DNA from: Methylomonas sp. AM2-LC
GTDB taxonomy: Bacteria; Pseudomonadota; Gammaproteobacteria; Methylococcales; Methylomonadaceae
DNA: 64,000 nucleotides
Assembly (NCBI RefSeq): GCF_039904985.1
Contig: NZ_CP157005.1
Location: forward strand, 2,852,001 to 2,916,000
Reading direction: 5' to 3'
A program made the translations under genes and the position numbers. The stretch's first letter is position 1. The number at the start of each line of letters is the position of its first letter. A model generated the notes under the pieces. That model saw nothing but the letters and a program-made list of their open reading frames with translations. It ran no database searches and was not told the origin of the DNA. Of this stretch, positions 27,470 to 34,774 are shown one piece after another.

Positions 27470-28123
27470 TTGCTCTTCCTCCTTATAAAGGTTCTATTAG
27501 TTATCTTGCAATTTGAGACCCGTTGGAAGTCTGCGCTCTTTCGAGCAAGATGATATTGGCGGTATACCTTAATCTCTATCTATTCCATTACAGAATAGCC
27601 TTCGCTTTTTCCAACCTCCTATGCCCGCATTCCCATCAGTTTCCCTCGCGGTCAACTTGCCTAAATAGGCGAAAATACGGGTTTACCGTGTTCCATATAA
27701 ATAACACTGAAGGGTTAGGTGCCAACTATCTCCCGATGGTTTTGTTATCCTCGTTTGGTTATGCGAAAATACCAAACTAACCATGTTGCCTTTTGGCTAG
27801 AGTCTATCAGCATCTTTGACTCCTCGGATTTAACGAGATTTATCGTTGATTCACATGTGTTCACCTTACCTTCTAAGCCTAGCACCCTACCGCGTAATGC
27901 TCGCAGTTCCGTTTTGCCCTCACGGGCTCGACTTCATCTTTCGATTGGGTTACATTGTCGGAATGGCTTCAAACATCACATTACTGTTAATGCCTGCACT
28001 CTTAGGCTACTGCCGGAGGAACGGCAGGTTTAGTCATGATTGCTAAAGCTAAACAATTATTTATACGACTTCACGTCGCACTTCGCATGAATCCTTAAGT
28101 TCACCCATGTATTCAGTATAGTT

Positions 28124-28151
28124 ATTTAACATAATATACATTATGCGAAGT
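28124..28151 (-). other. dif: Chromosomal dif site / prophage attL
   Basis: Read on the minus strand this 28-bp site equals E. coli dif at 25 of 28 positions: XerC arm ACTTCGCATAA, centre TGTATA and XerD arm TTATGTTAAAT, the last identical to E. coli. It is the XerCD site for chromosome-dimer resolution and marks the replication terminus. The first filamentous prophage starts immediately to its right, on the XerC-arm side, as expected for XerC-mediated integration of the CTXphi type. Both arms remain intact, so dimer resolution is likely preserved. Confidence 0.9.
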
Positions 28152-28208
28152 GTACCGAGTTGGTATAGTGATTGCTGTAATATTGTTTTTATTCAAGGAG
28201 TCGAATTT

Positions 28209-28538
28209 ATGGCGGTTAAAAAACCAAGCTTTTACCACACGCTGAAGAAAGTTGAAATCAATGAAAAACGAGCAGCGGAAATTTTAGGCGTTGAAGTTGC
28301 GGACGTGCATGATTTTTGTAAGAACGGCGCACCTATAGCATACGAGCGTTTATTGCTAATCTGGGATAAAAAACACGTAGGCCGCCATGGTTGGAACGGA
28401 TGGCTTTTTAGTCAAGATGTTTTACTGTTCAAAGGTCAACGGTTTAGGCCAGAGTCAATTCTGAGAGATAGAGATTTTAGAAACAAGCTAGAAAGAGACG
28501 CTTTTGACATCATCAAAGCTTTAAAAACAAAGGCATAG
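28209..28538 (+). CDS. DUF3653-like phage protein (copy 1)
   Basis: From ATG 28209 (AAGGAG seven nt upstream) the product has 109 residues. The N-terminal half (KVEINEKRAAEILGVEVADVHDFC, in part) looks like a helix-turn-helix. The C-terminal half has WNGWLFSQDVLLFKGQRFRPE, the pattern of DUF3653 proteins found in Vibrio and Xanthomonas filamentous phages. It is the first gene after dif and reads opposite to the structural genes. The C-terminal 40 residues are nearly identical to the copy 2 homolog at 35861, while the N-terminal part is only about half identical. Role unknown, perhaps regulation. A hairpin (AGGCCAC/GTGGCCT, 28537-28555) immediately follows the stop. Confidence 0.72.
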   Translation: MAVKKPSFYHTLKKVEINEKRAAEILGVEVADVHDFCKNGAPIAYERLLLIWDKKHVGRHGWNGWLFSQDVLLFKGQRFRPESILRDRDFRNKLERDAFDIIKALKTKA

Positions 28539-28555
28539 GCCACACAAGGTGGCCT

Positions 28556-28993
28556 CTTGCCTTTAGAACAAAACAAAAACAAACAAGGCTTGGACTCTAA
28601 CATATTTTTTTTGCAGAAACAGGTGAATTGTGCCACCCATGGCACTAAGTGCCCGTGTTACAGGTACGGGCACTAAAAAGCGGCAGAGTCGAATGAGTAA
28701 AACACCCGACTTTGTTTTTTTATGAATACCAGGCCAAAAACTTCAGAATTATGAGTGAGTGCGTTGTTCGGAATGTCAGCAAATTAAAAGCATAACCACG
28801 CAAATTTTACGCGCAAGCTATCAAAGCGGCGTTTAGATCGTCTTATTATAGGGTGGTCAGCACATGAATGTTATAGGCCGGCTGCGTTGCGCTTGCCGGA
28901 ACGTTAACCTATAAACGTAAAAAATCTTTGGTAACAACAGTAATTAGGCAAATAAACGCTTGCCGCTCTCGCAAGCTTCGCGGCATCGCTTTT
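28556..28993. other. Phage intergenic region with stacked hairpins (copy 1)
   Basis: Non-coding stretch between the rightward DUF3653-like gene and the zot 3' end. Structures in order: GTGCC/GGCAC (28630-28645), AGTGCCCGT/ACGGGCACT (28648-28674), then a two-level hairpin with TTATAGG/CCTATAA outside and CCGGC/GCCGG inside (28871-28914). In filamentous phages the hairpin-rich intergenic region carries the packaging signal and the plus- and minus-strand origins; that assignment here is inference. Nearly the same structures recur in copy 2 at 36305-36600. Confidence 0.6.
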
Positions 28994-29003
28994 TTATTTG
29001 CCT
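28946..29003 (-). terminator. Long hairpin overlapping the zot stop codon (copy 1)
   Basis: Outer stem AGGCAAATAAA (28946-28956) pairs with TTTATTTGCCT (28993-29003), an exact 11-bp repeat. Inside it TTGCCG and CGGCA and a GCAAGC element form further pairing. The zot stop codon (28994-28996) lies in the stem. A terminator for the leftward phage operon is the simplest reading; a packaging signal is the alternative. It is conserved in copy 2 at 37586-37643. Confidence 0.6.
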
Positions 29004-30349
29004 ATTACATTATTTGCGGCGGTAACGATAGCGTTTGGTGGCGGTGCAGTAGCGTTAATACGAGTATCAGGTTTTGGCTTTGGAAGCTTAGAACAACCGC
29101 GAGCGGAGTAAGATCGGTCAGTATCGAGAGTGGCGTGGCAATAACGAATAATGTTTGAAAAACAGCCGAGTTTTAGAACTTGACCGGAAGTGGCTACTAG
29201 AGAAATATCACACAAACCATGAATTGCAAGGCGTATGCCTGAAGATGCTAAACGTTTATATGAAACGGTTTGAAGATCGTCAGGTGTATCTGTTAAAAAT
29301 TCAATATGATTAATATCAGGATTGTCTAAAAATTGCTTTGCAATAGAAACAATGCGAAAACCCGCTAAAAGATCGTGTGAACCCCCTTCCCTATTAGAAA
29401 CATTGTGAAGAGAACCATCAGGAGGCGTAATAGTATCTTTTTGGCTAGATACAGGAATAACGACAGTAGGCGGCGGAGACTGCAGGACAGTAGGAACAAT
29501 GTCTTTTTGATTATCAGTTTGCTTGTTGAGATTATAGAGCGCCAAAACTCCCAAGAGCAAAAACGAAATAACAACAAGTGCAAGTTTTCCGATAACGGCA
29601 GGATCGTTAAGGGCGTTGAGACCTGCTTTACTGTCAACGTGTTTACCTGTAATCGTTGAGCGATAACATTTAAAAACTTTTTCATCAGCTTTATACCGCC
29701 TGGGTGTGCCGTTTTGGTTTGATTTAGCAACACCATTATTAGACGGGTGATGTTGAAATTCATACCATGAGTTTTTGAAAAGAAAAGGAAGTTTACCGGA
29801 TAAAGATTTATGTAAATATCCGTATTCGGCACCTTCACGGAATTCGTCACTAATTTTTGAAATAGCGGGAGTGGAAAGGAATAAATCCCAATTGTAGTGC
29901 CGTTGCATATCAACGGCCGTTTCGAAAGATTCTGGACGGCCAGCGCGGATGAGTTCGCCTGTTGTCTCATCAATATACGAAACATCGATTACGTCAGGTA
30001 TGTAACCATCTGGATATTGTGCCTGGTCAAGATCGGAAATTTTAAATTCTCGGCGCTTAGGGTAAATGCGTTGAGCTTCGTCAATGATGACTAAAGAACC
30101 TAGAGGAACCCAGTGGAACCATCTGGCCATAATCGGTCTGTTTTCTTTAATGTCGGTATTTAAACTAAGAACTTTTGCAGTGTCTGGAAAAACGTAATCA
30201 GGAAAATTCTTTTTAACCAAGTCAAAAGAGAAACCACGTACATTATGAACAACTGTTCTGCCATCGAGAAGAGCGGGTATAGCAAAACGCTGAATAAGTG
30301 AGAAGGTTTTAAACGAGCCGTAAGCGCCGTGGTGTATTGCTGTTGCCAT
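28994..30349 (-). CDS. zot: Zot/pI-type assembly ATPase (copy 1)
   Basis: Inner-membrane motor for filamentous phage assembly, 451 residues. The N-terminal cytoplasmic Zot domain (about 1-190) has a divergent Walker A (HHGAYGSFKTFS) and Walker B LVIIDEAQR. A single membrane helix near residue 255 (LALVVISFLLLGVLALYNL) is followed by a periplasmic region of about 180 residues with two to four cysteines, expected to touch the secretin. It overlaps the pVI gene by TAATG. The phage encodes no secretin, so it must dock on a host channel. Copy 2 differs by only a few residues. The domain name comes from the CTXphi zonula occludens toxin; toxicity is not implied. Confidence 0.92.
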   Translation of the reverse strand: MATAIHHGAYGSFKTFSLIQRFAIPALLDGRTVVHNVRGFSFDLVKKNFPDYVFPDTAKVLSLNTDIKENRPIMARWFHWVPLGSLVIIDEAQRIYPKRREFKISDLDQAQYPDGYIPDVIDVSYIDETTGELIRAGRPESFETAVDMQRHYNWDLFLSTPAISKISDEFREGAEYGYLHKSLSGKLPFLFKNSWYEFQHHPSNNGVAKSNQNGTPRRYKADEKVFKCYRSTITGKHVDSKAGLNALNDPAVIGKLALVVISFLLLGVLALYNLNKQTDNQKDIVPTVLQSPPPTVVIPVSSQKDTITPPDGSLHNVSNREGGSHDLLAGFRIVSIAKQFLDNPDINHIEFLTDTPDDLQTVSYKRLASSGIRLAIHGLCDISLVATSGQVLKLGCFSNIIRYCHATLDTDRSYSARGCSKLPKPKPDTRINATAPPPNAIVTAANNVIGK

Positions 30350-30696
30350 TAGAAGCCCAGGACACGATAAACGAACTTAGTCATAGCAGCGGAAATCATT
30401 AAATTAATAGCATCTGGTATGCGTAAAAAATTGATGGCGGCAAATGTTTGGGAATCGAGATTACTGTATGTAGTGGTGAGGTAACTTGAAATATTGAGAT
30501 TAGTCAGCATTTGCTGAGCAACAGAGTAAGAAAACGTAAGTGCTAGTAATTTGGCTTTAAACCAAGCGACAGTTAGCCATTGAATTAACCAAGCAGTGAA
30601 CTTGGTCAAAAGATCATAAATACCCGTATCAACAAATTCGGAAACTTCATTTTGAACGGAAACGATAGCGTTAACAATATCAACAAAAACGGACAT
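30349..30696 (-). CDS. pVI-like minor coat protein, DUF2523 type (copy 1)
   Basis: 115-residue membrane protein between the pIII-like and Zot genes, the canonical position of pVI. It has hydrophobic helices near residues 30-60 (FTAWLIQWLTVAWFKAKLLAL) and at the C-terminus (FLRIPDAINLMISAAMTKFVY), and no signal peptide. DUF2523-family proteins of this kind sit at the virion end with pIII. It is identical in copy 2. Five bp separate it from the pIII stop and it overlaps zot by one base, so the genes are translated as a block. Confidence 0.82.
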   Translation of the reverse strand: MSVFVDIVNAIVSVQNEVSEFVDTGIYDLLTKFTAWLIQWLTVAWFKAKLLALTFSYSVAQQMLTNLNISSYLTTTYSNLDSQTFAAINFLRIPDAINLMISAAMTKFVYRVLGF

Positions 30697-30701
30697 AAAA
30701 G

Positions 30702-32081
30702 TTAATCAAGAAATAGTCGAATTGCAAAAAAAGCGGCCATAAACATAACAGCAGCACCTACCCACGAAAATTGGTCGTTATATTGTGAATAATCAGCAGC
30801 TACAGTAATGGTCTGACCTGCAATCTTGAAATCACCATAGTTTATTTTCGGCATGGAAGCGTTAGCATTAGCGGCGGGAATAGAAACTAATTTACCAAGG
30901 TCTTTTTGTACAGAAGCTAATTTATCAGTGTACGCATTTTGAGCGGCAGTGATAGAGTCGGTTACTGTTTGATCGGAGAAACCTTTAGAAGTACCCGAAG
31001 ATGGTTTATCACCAGTACCTTTCATCATAGACTCAAGATCAGGACAATCTAAACATTGACCATCATTAGAGCCAGTAACAGACGTACCAGTACCAGTGGC
31101 AGCGGTGCCGCCTGGATGGGGTTGGCCATTGAGTGCGGCCTGGGCATCAGCGGCGGCGGCTGCGGCAGCATCAGAAGCGGATTTAGCATAACCATTTGCA
31201 TTATTAGCGCCTGTACCAGAAGTAATAGAAGATGCACTATCAGACGCTTTTTTGGCCTGTTTGTCGGCATCGGCAGCGGCATCAGCGGCGTTTGCGGCGG
31301 CGGCATTAGCAGCGGCGGCATTAGCGGAATCATTAGCGGCAGTTTTATCTGCATTTAGAGCGGAAGTAGATTGTGGATTGGGAGACTGAGCAGCGGCGGC
31401 AGCAGCTTGGGCAGCGGCGGCTTGATCTGAAGCGGCTTTAGCAGCAGCAGCTTGTGCATTAGCGGCGGCATTAGCTTGAGAATCAGCGGCGGCGGCATCG
31501 GCTAGCGCTTTGTTAGCAGCGGCGGCGGCAGGTGGTACGGCAGCGATGCTAGCTTGTTTAGCGGCGTTAACATCGGCTGGATTGTTAGAGCAAATTGCAC
31601 CAGCGGGAATACAATCACCAGTGGGAGCACAATAGTTTGGATAGTAAGTGGTCGAACTTGGATTACCATCAAAACAGCCTTGTGATTCAGAACCAGAAGA
31701 AACACAAGTTCCTGTATTAACATCAAAGTACGCATTTGTTCCAGGTTTGGGGTTGCAGTCCTGGGCAATAGAAACACATCCAGAACCTGAATTATATTGA
31801 CCTTGAGGACATGTTTGAGGGGGTAAAGAACAAACTGCTGGTGAAACATTTGTATTAACACCATTAGCGCAGGGAGTGGGATAATAAAAAGCAGACCAAG
31901 AATTACCGTTATAGGAAGCGATATAATACGGGGGCTGTAAACTACAAGAGAGAGTAATTAGATTTACTGTTTTAATGTATGCTACATAACTAGTGCAATC
32001 GTTATAAGCATCAGATTGTGTATAAGCGCTTACGCAATGAGAGAATGAAAATAATAAAGGGAGAAAATAAAAATAACGCAT
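30702..32081 (-). CDS. pIII-like adsorption protein with variable N-terminus (copy 1)
   Basis: Host-attachment protein of 459 residues. Signal peptide at 1-19; cysteine-rich N-terminal domains (about 20-170, with repeated CP/CV motifs such as TCPQGQYNSGSGCVS); a very long Ala/Asp/Asn-rich, probably helical linker (about 175-330); a second folded domain; and a C-terminal membrane anchor (WVGAAVMFMAAFFAIRLFL). This is the pIII architecture: receptor-binding tip, flexible linker, membrane-anchored base. Residues 1-70 are unrelated to copy 2 apart from the signal-peptide character, whereas the rest is almost identical. The Ala-rich linker also differs by a few residues. The start overlaps the 23-aa ORF stop (TAATG). 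Confidence 0.88.
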   Translation of the reverse strand: MRYFYFLPLLFSFSHCVSAYTQSDAYNDCTSYVAYIKTVNLITLSCSLQPPYYIASYNGNSWSAFYYPTPCANGVNTNVSPAVCSLPPQTCPQGQYNSGSGCVSIAQDCNPKPGTNAYFDVNTGTCVSSGSESQGCFDGNPSSTTYYPNYCAPTGDCIPAGAICSNNPADVNAAKQASIAAVPPAAAAANKALADAAAADSQANAAANAQAAAAKAASDQAAAAQAAAAAAQSPNPQSTSALNADKTAANDSANAAAANAAAANAADAAADADKQAKKASDSASSITSGTGANNANGYAKSASDAAAAAAADAQAALNGQPHPGGTAATGTGTSVTGSNDGQCLDCPDLESMMKGTGDKPSSGTSKGFSDQTVTDSITAAQNAYTDKLASVQKDLGKLVSIPAANANASMPKINYGDFKIAGQTITVAADYSQYNDQFSWVGAAVMFMAAFFAIRLFLD

Positions 32082-32152
32082 TAGTTACCGCCTGACCAAC
32101 CAGCCAAAAATGAAAACATAATTAGTGAGACGATCAGTACGGTAACTAACAC
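32081..32152 (-). CDS. 23-residue hydrophobic peptide, minor coat candidate (copy 1)
   Basis: GTG start with AAGGCGG five nt upstream; the TAA stop overlaps the pIII start as TAATG. The product is almost entirely one membrane helix (LVTVLIVSLIMFSFLAGW) ending SGGN. In size and position, between the major coat and pIII, it resembles the tiny pVII/pIX proteins of filamentous phages. It is conserved at the protein level in copy 2 (40709-40780). Evidence is position, start/stop coupling and conservation, not family recognition. Confidence 0.6.
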   Translation of the reverse strand: MLVTVLIVSLIMFSFLAGWSGGN

Positions 32153-32162
32153 AATAACCGCC

Positions 32163-32366
32163 TTATTTACGAAGCAGAGAAACGATAAAGCTTATGCCAG
32201 TAACGATAGCGACAGTAGCAATAACACCGATGGCTGCTAACGATAAGTTTGATTGAGCGCCAGAAAATGCACTACTGATAGATGTTGGAATATCAGTGGT
32301 GGTAGCAAAAGCAGTATTAACAGAAACAGCAGCTAATGCAGAAAGAAGAGCTAATTTTTTTTTCAT
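32163..32366 (-). CDS. Major coat protein, pVIII-like (copy 1)
   Basis: 67-residue precursor with signal peptide (cleavage after NTAFA) and a mature part of about 45 residues: a short polar N-terminus (TTTDIPTSISSAFSG), a hydrophobic helix (LAAIGVIATVAIVTGISFIV) and a basic C-terminus (LLRK) that would line the DNA. Size, layout and position are those of filamentous-phage pVIII. A ribosome-binding site (AGGTG) lies just upstream. Copy 2 differs at two or three residues near the signal-peptide cleavage site only. Confidence 0.88.
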   Translation of the reverse strand: MKKKLALLSALAAVSVNTAFATTTDIPTSISSAFSGAQSNLSLAAIGVIATVAIVTGISFIVSLLRK

Positions 32367-32396
32367 AAAACACCTAAAAGTATAATTAAAAGAATA

Positions 32397-32537
32397 CTAG
32401 TAACCGACTAGTTGCGGATTCTCACGAATTAGTTTTTTGTATTGAATAAAATTATGAATATGCAATACAGAGAAATAAAAAGCTAAAACAAAAGCTAATA
32501 TTGATATGGTTTTAAAAATGGAAATTAGTAAATACAT
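32397..32537 (-). CDS. 46-residue membrane protein (copy 1)
   Basis: Short ORF (ATG to TAG) with one strong membrane helix (TISILAFVLAFYFSVL) and a basic, Asn/Gln-rich C-terminus. It starts 2 bp after the stop of the 160-aa gene and lies directly before the major coat gene. Copy 2 keeps the frame with two or three substitutions (41025-41165). A pVII/pIX-like minor virion protein or an assembly factor is likely by position; the family is not recognised. Confidence 0.65.
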   Translation of the reverse strand: MYLLISIFKTISILAFVLAFYFSVLHIHNFIQYKKLIRENPQLVGY

Positions 32538-32539
32538 AG

Positions 32540-33022
32540 TTAACGAATAGTCATTGCGCTAACAATATAACGAGTTGAAAATCCAAGTATAAAAACAAGA
32601 ATACAACCGCCAATAATTTCAGTTATTAAAGTCTCATCTGGAACAAAATAAGCATCTAAAACTGTTTGAAGATTAAGATAATCGCCAGGATTTAAAGAGC
32701 CAGTAGCGATATTGTCACAAGTTGGCAAATACAGATTGTATGGATAAGTAAAACCGTTTGTGGGTGTATTAACTTGAGCTGTATAGACATAGTTAATAGT
32801 CGGAGTAATACCAGCGCCGGAATATAAAGAAAAAGAAAGAAGAGTGACAGGATCAATTAAGTCTTCACCAAATTGAAAATAACCTTGTGCATCAAACGCA
32901 ATAAAGGCGGTGGTTTCATCAGGGTAACAATATTTGTTATATACAACTTGATGAGATTCAGAAACAGGAGCCAATAACGTCATTGCTAAACCAATAACAG
33001 CTCTGATAGCGATAATAGACAT
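32540..33022 (-). CDS. Membrane-anchored phage protein with variable centre (copy 1)
   Basis: 160 residues: a signal-like N-terminal helix (IRAVIGLAMTLLAPVSES), a conserved CYPDETTAF-FDAQG segment, a variable beta-rich middle (about 45-115) rich in Tyr, Thr, Asn and Pro, a conserved VPDETLITEIIG stretch and a C-terminal membrane helix (CILVFILGFSTRYIVSAM). Copy 2 is almost identical at both ends, but the centre is largely different. A surface-exposed domain held by a membrane anchor suggests a second virion-tip or host-contact protein, or superinfection-immunity factor. I do not recognise the family. Confidence 0.75.
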   Translation of the reverse strand: MSIIAIRAVIGLAMTLLAPVSESHQVVYNKYCYPDETTAFIAFDAQGYFQFGEDLIDPVTLLSFSLYSGAGITPTINYVYTAQVNTPTNGFTYPYNLYLPTCDNIATGSLNPGDYLNLQTVLDAYFVPDETLITEIIGGCILVFILGFSTRYIVSAMTIR

Positions 33023-33039
33023 AATTGGCCCCCTGCCCT

Positions 33040-33408
33040 TTACGATTGCAAGTTAAAACCGGATTTTTTATCACCGGAATTAGATTTAGGTAATGTATCG
33101 ATTTGTAAATTGTCGATTTGTGTCTTATCAACTAGATGAGCTGCAACAAGCAAAACACCGTCACGATCGTTTAGATGTAGCGCTTGGTAAGAGCCAGGTT
33201 CGAGCATTGCTTCGAGATCAAGAAAGTATTCACCAGGGGGATAACCGTCAAGACCAGATGGCATAGAAATTTCAAAACGTTCGGGAAAAGGTGAACGCGG
33301 CTTGTGTATCCACACCTTTTGAGTAACCATGCGCCATTTACGGCCGTTTTTTTCGCCCTCGCGAATGCGAATTGATTGCGGGTCGTTATCAACAGTAACT
33401 TTTAACAT
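33040..33408 (-). CDS. ssDNA-binding protein, gpV-like (copy 1)
   Basis: 122 residues from ATG 33408, chosen because GGAGTT lies 7-12 nt upstream; the longer frame to 33468 overlaps rep and lacks a ribosome-binding site. Small beta-rich protein with KVTVDNDPQSIRIREG at the start and a basic, aromatic loop (WRMVTQKVWIHKPRSPFPERF) typical of OB-fold phage helix-destabilising proteins. It would coat nascent single strands before packaging. The disordered tail has five extra residues relative to copy 2. Position directly after rep supports the call. Confidence 0.75.
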   Translation of the reverse strand: MLKVTVDNDPQSIRIREGEKNGRKWRMVTQKVWIHKPRSPFPERFEISMPSGLDGYPPGEYFLDLEAMLEPGSYQALHLNDRDGVLLVAAHLVDKTQIDNLQIDTLPKSNSGDKKSGFNLQS

Positions 33409-33419
33409 TTTTTTAACTC

Positions 33420-34460
33420 CTAAGCGGCTAGTGAAATGATTTGAGCCCAGGAATGCACAGCCGAGCATTCAAGGACTTTGCGACGAAGTTGAACGACATT
33501 ACCAGCTGATATATCAGCATCACCAAGGCCAGCGGCGTGTAAAATTTTTAGATTTCTGTACCAAGTGCGACGACTGGTTAAATCCTTTGCTTTCTCCCAG
33601 CCTTGTGACTGAATAAGCAAAAATAAAGAATGAGCGGCTTTAGCTTTGCCAGGGGTATCAGAAACAGCGTTAATTCTGTCAATTAATTGAGATTCGTCTG
33701 TCATTTCACTAGCTCCTATCATGCGCTCGAAGTATGTGCGCCATTCTCCCGTAAGATCATCACGGGTCAGTTCAAACCAGGGCTTATCAGTTCTTTCTCG
33801 TAGGTATTGAGCGCCTAGTTTTAGCTCAAGCCTTAATATGCGGTTTGACAGGTTGCGTTCTTCAATTGAGTAGATACGGCCCGAATAATTTGGTTGTTTC
33901 ATCATGTAGTCGATGTGTGGACCTTTTGCGTAGGCCTTGCCCGATCTTAGGCGGCTTTTATGCGACCAGTAAACAGTGTCGCCCGCTTGTTGTGATACAC
34001 GATAGCGACCGCCCTCACATTCTCTAAGCGTGCGTAATGCAATACGGACGGCGGCAAGATCGTCTAACATTAGATTGCTGGTTACATCTATACGGCTAAC
34101 GTGCCAATGTTTGTAATCGCGTGAAAGTTCAATACCGATCTGCTTGCTTGTAAATGTAATCATGCGATCAAGACAGCCGACCAAGTCAAGTGCAACGGCT
34201 GCGCCCTCGCCAAAAACAGCACAACCAGAGCCACAAACCCTTGCTGGGCTGCCTTGAATCCAGATTGAATCAGAACCAGCTCTAAAACTAATCTGGTGTG
34301 AATCTGAGCGTATAGAATCCCATGCGCTAGATTCCCAGATTTTCATGCCAGTTCGTGGACAGTAACGCAAAACACGATCACCCATCATGCGGATAGCTTC
34401 CCAGTGTTCATGTGGTATCTTGTCCATTGGCAAGTAAGCAGTTATCCAGTCAATTAGCAT
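33420..34460 (-). CDS. Phage replication initiator (gpII/X or RstA-like, copy 1)
   Basis: 346-residue rolling-circle initiation protein of the filamentous-phage replication family (Phage_CRI / Phage_X type). Recognisable parts are the N-terminal DWITAYLPMDKIPHEHW, the histidine-containing HWHVSRIDVTSNLM segment (metal and strand-transfer region) and the later tyrosine-rich RYRVSQQAGDTVYWSHKS with a basic C-terminus. It nicks the plus strand at the phage origin. The start overlaps the stop of the 106-aa gene by seven bases. Copy 2 lacks codons 2-10. Confidence 0.85.
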   Translation of the reverse strand: MLIDWITAYLPMDKIPHEHWEAIRMMGDRVLRYCPRTGMKIWESSAWDSIRSDSHQISFRAGSDSIWIQGSPARVCGSGCAVFGEGAAVALDLVGCLDRMITFTSKQIGIELSRDYKHWHVSRIDVTSNLMLDDLAAVRIALRTLRECEGGRYRVSQQAGDTVYWSHKSRLRSGKAYAKGPHIDYMMKQPNYSGRIYSIEERNLSNRILRLELKLGAQYLRERTDKPWFELTRDDLTGEWRTYFERMIGASEMTDESQLIDRINAVSDTPGKAKAAHSLFLLIQSQGWEKAKDLTSRRTWYRNLKILHAAGLGDADISAGNVVQLRRKVLECSAVHSWAQIISLAA

Positions 34461-34774
34461 GAAAGACTAAAATCAGGATAACGGGGTAAAAAACCTATTT
34501 CGACACGGCGAGTGTCTTCAGCTTTTAACCATTCAGCTAAAAAAGGTTTTGTAACGTCGATAACACCAACGTTACAGAAAGTGGGTGGAGTGGCATCACG
34601 AAACAAGTACGAGCCTTGACCAGCACGGCGGCTAATAAATTTAGCGTTCTCTATTGCGGTTTTGTCATAGTAGTTAAGATGGCTAAGATCAGGCGGTGTT
34701 AAATGCGAAGTATCGGCAGCGGCAACGGCGGCGGCTTGCATTTCTCTGAATGAACGGTTGGCGATTAGTTTCAT
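34454..34774 (-). CDS. Phage protein of unknown function, 106 aa (copy 1)
   Basis: Small cytosolic protein upstream of and overlapping rep. It has an Ala-rich N-terminal helix (FREMQAAAVAAADTSHLTPPD) and a compact C-terminal part (FCNVGVIDVTKPFLAEWLKAED). No family recognised. Its start overlaps the 56-aa ORF (ATGA) and its end overlaps rep, so it belongs to the early replication operon. In copy 2 only the C-terminal 40 or so codons survive, cut by the Tn3 element. Confidence 0.7.
   Translation of the reverse strand: MKLIANRSFREMQAAAVAAADTSHLTPPDLSHLNYYDKTAIENAKFISRRAGQGSYLFRDATPPTFCNVGVIDVTKPFLAEWLKAEDTRRVEIGFLPRYPDFSLSC

Larger units (their letters stand above)
25687..28081 (-). mobile_element. 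Group II intron with RT/maturase/HNH protein
   Basis: Complete-looking retroelement of about 2.4 kb on the minus strand. The 5' end is placed at 28081, where the sequence begins GTGCGAC, the usual group II start. Domains I-III fill 27470-28081 (about 600 nt of structured sequence, no ORF). The intron protein follows in domain IV. Domain V is at 25728-25761, domain VI follows with a GGCGTA/TACGCC stem, and the 3' end is placed near 25687 (ending GAC). The ORF stop overlaps domain V by a few bases, a common arrangement. The exact exon boundaries are inferred from motifs. It lies 42 bp from the dif site, between nhaD and the prophages, and interrupts no recognisable gene. Confidence 0.82.

Noticed and set aside
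28994..30349. Zot annotated as an enterotoxin
   Set aside because: Only the assembly-ATPase architecture is visible. The toxin activity of V. cholerae Zot resides in a C-terminal peptide that I cannot identify here.
31049..31864. Several long frames on both strands inside the pIII-like genes, rich in Met/Leu/Pro or Gly/Ile/Ser
   Set aside because: They are frame shadows of the Ala-rich GCN repeat and recur in copy 2 (39689-40399) only because the DNA does; no ribosome-binding sites or family signals.
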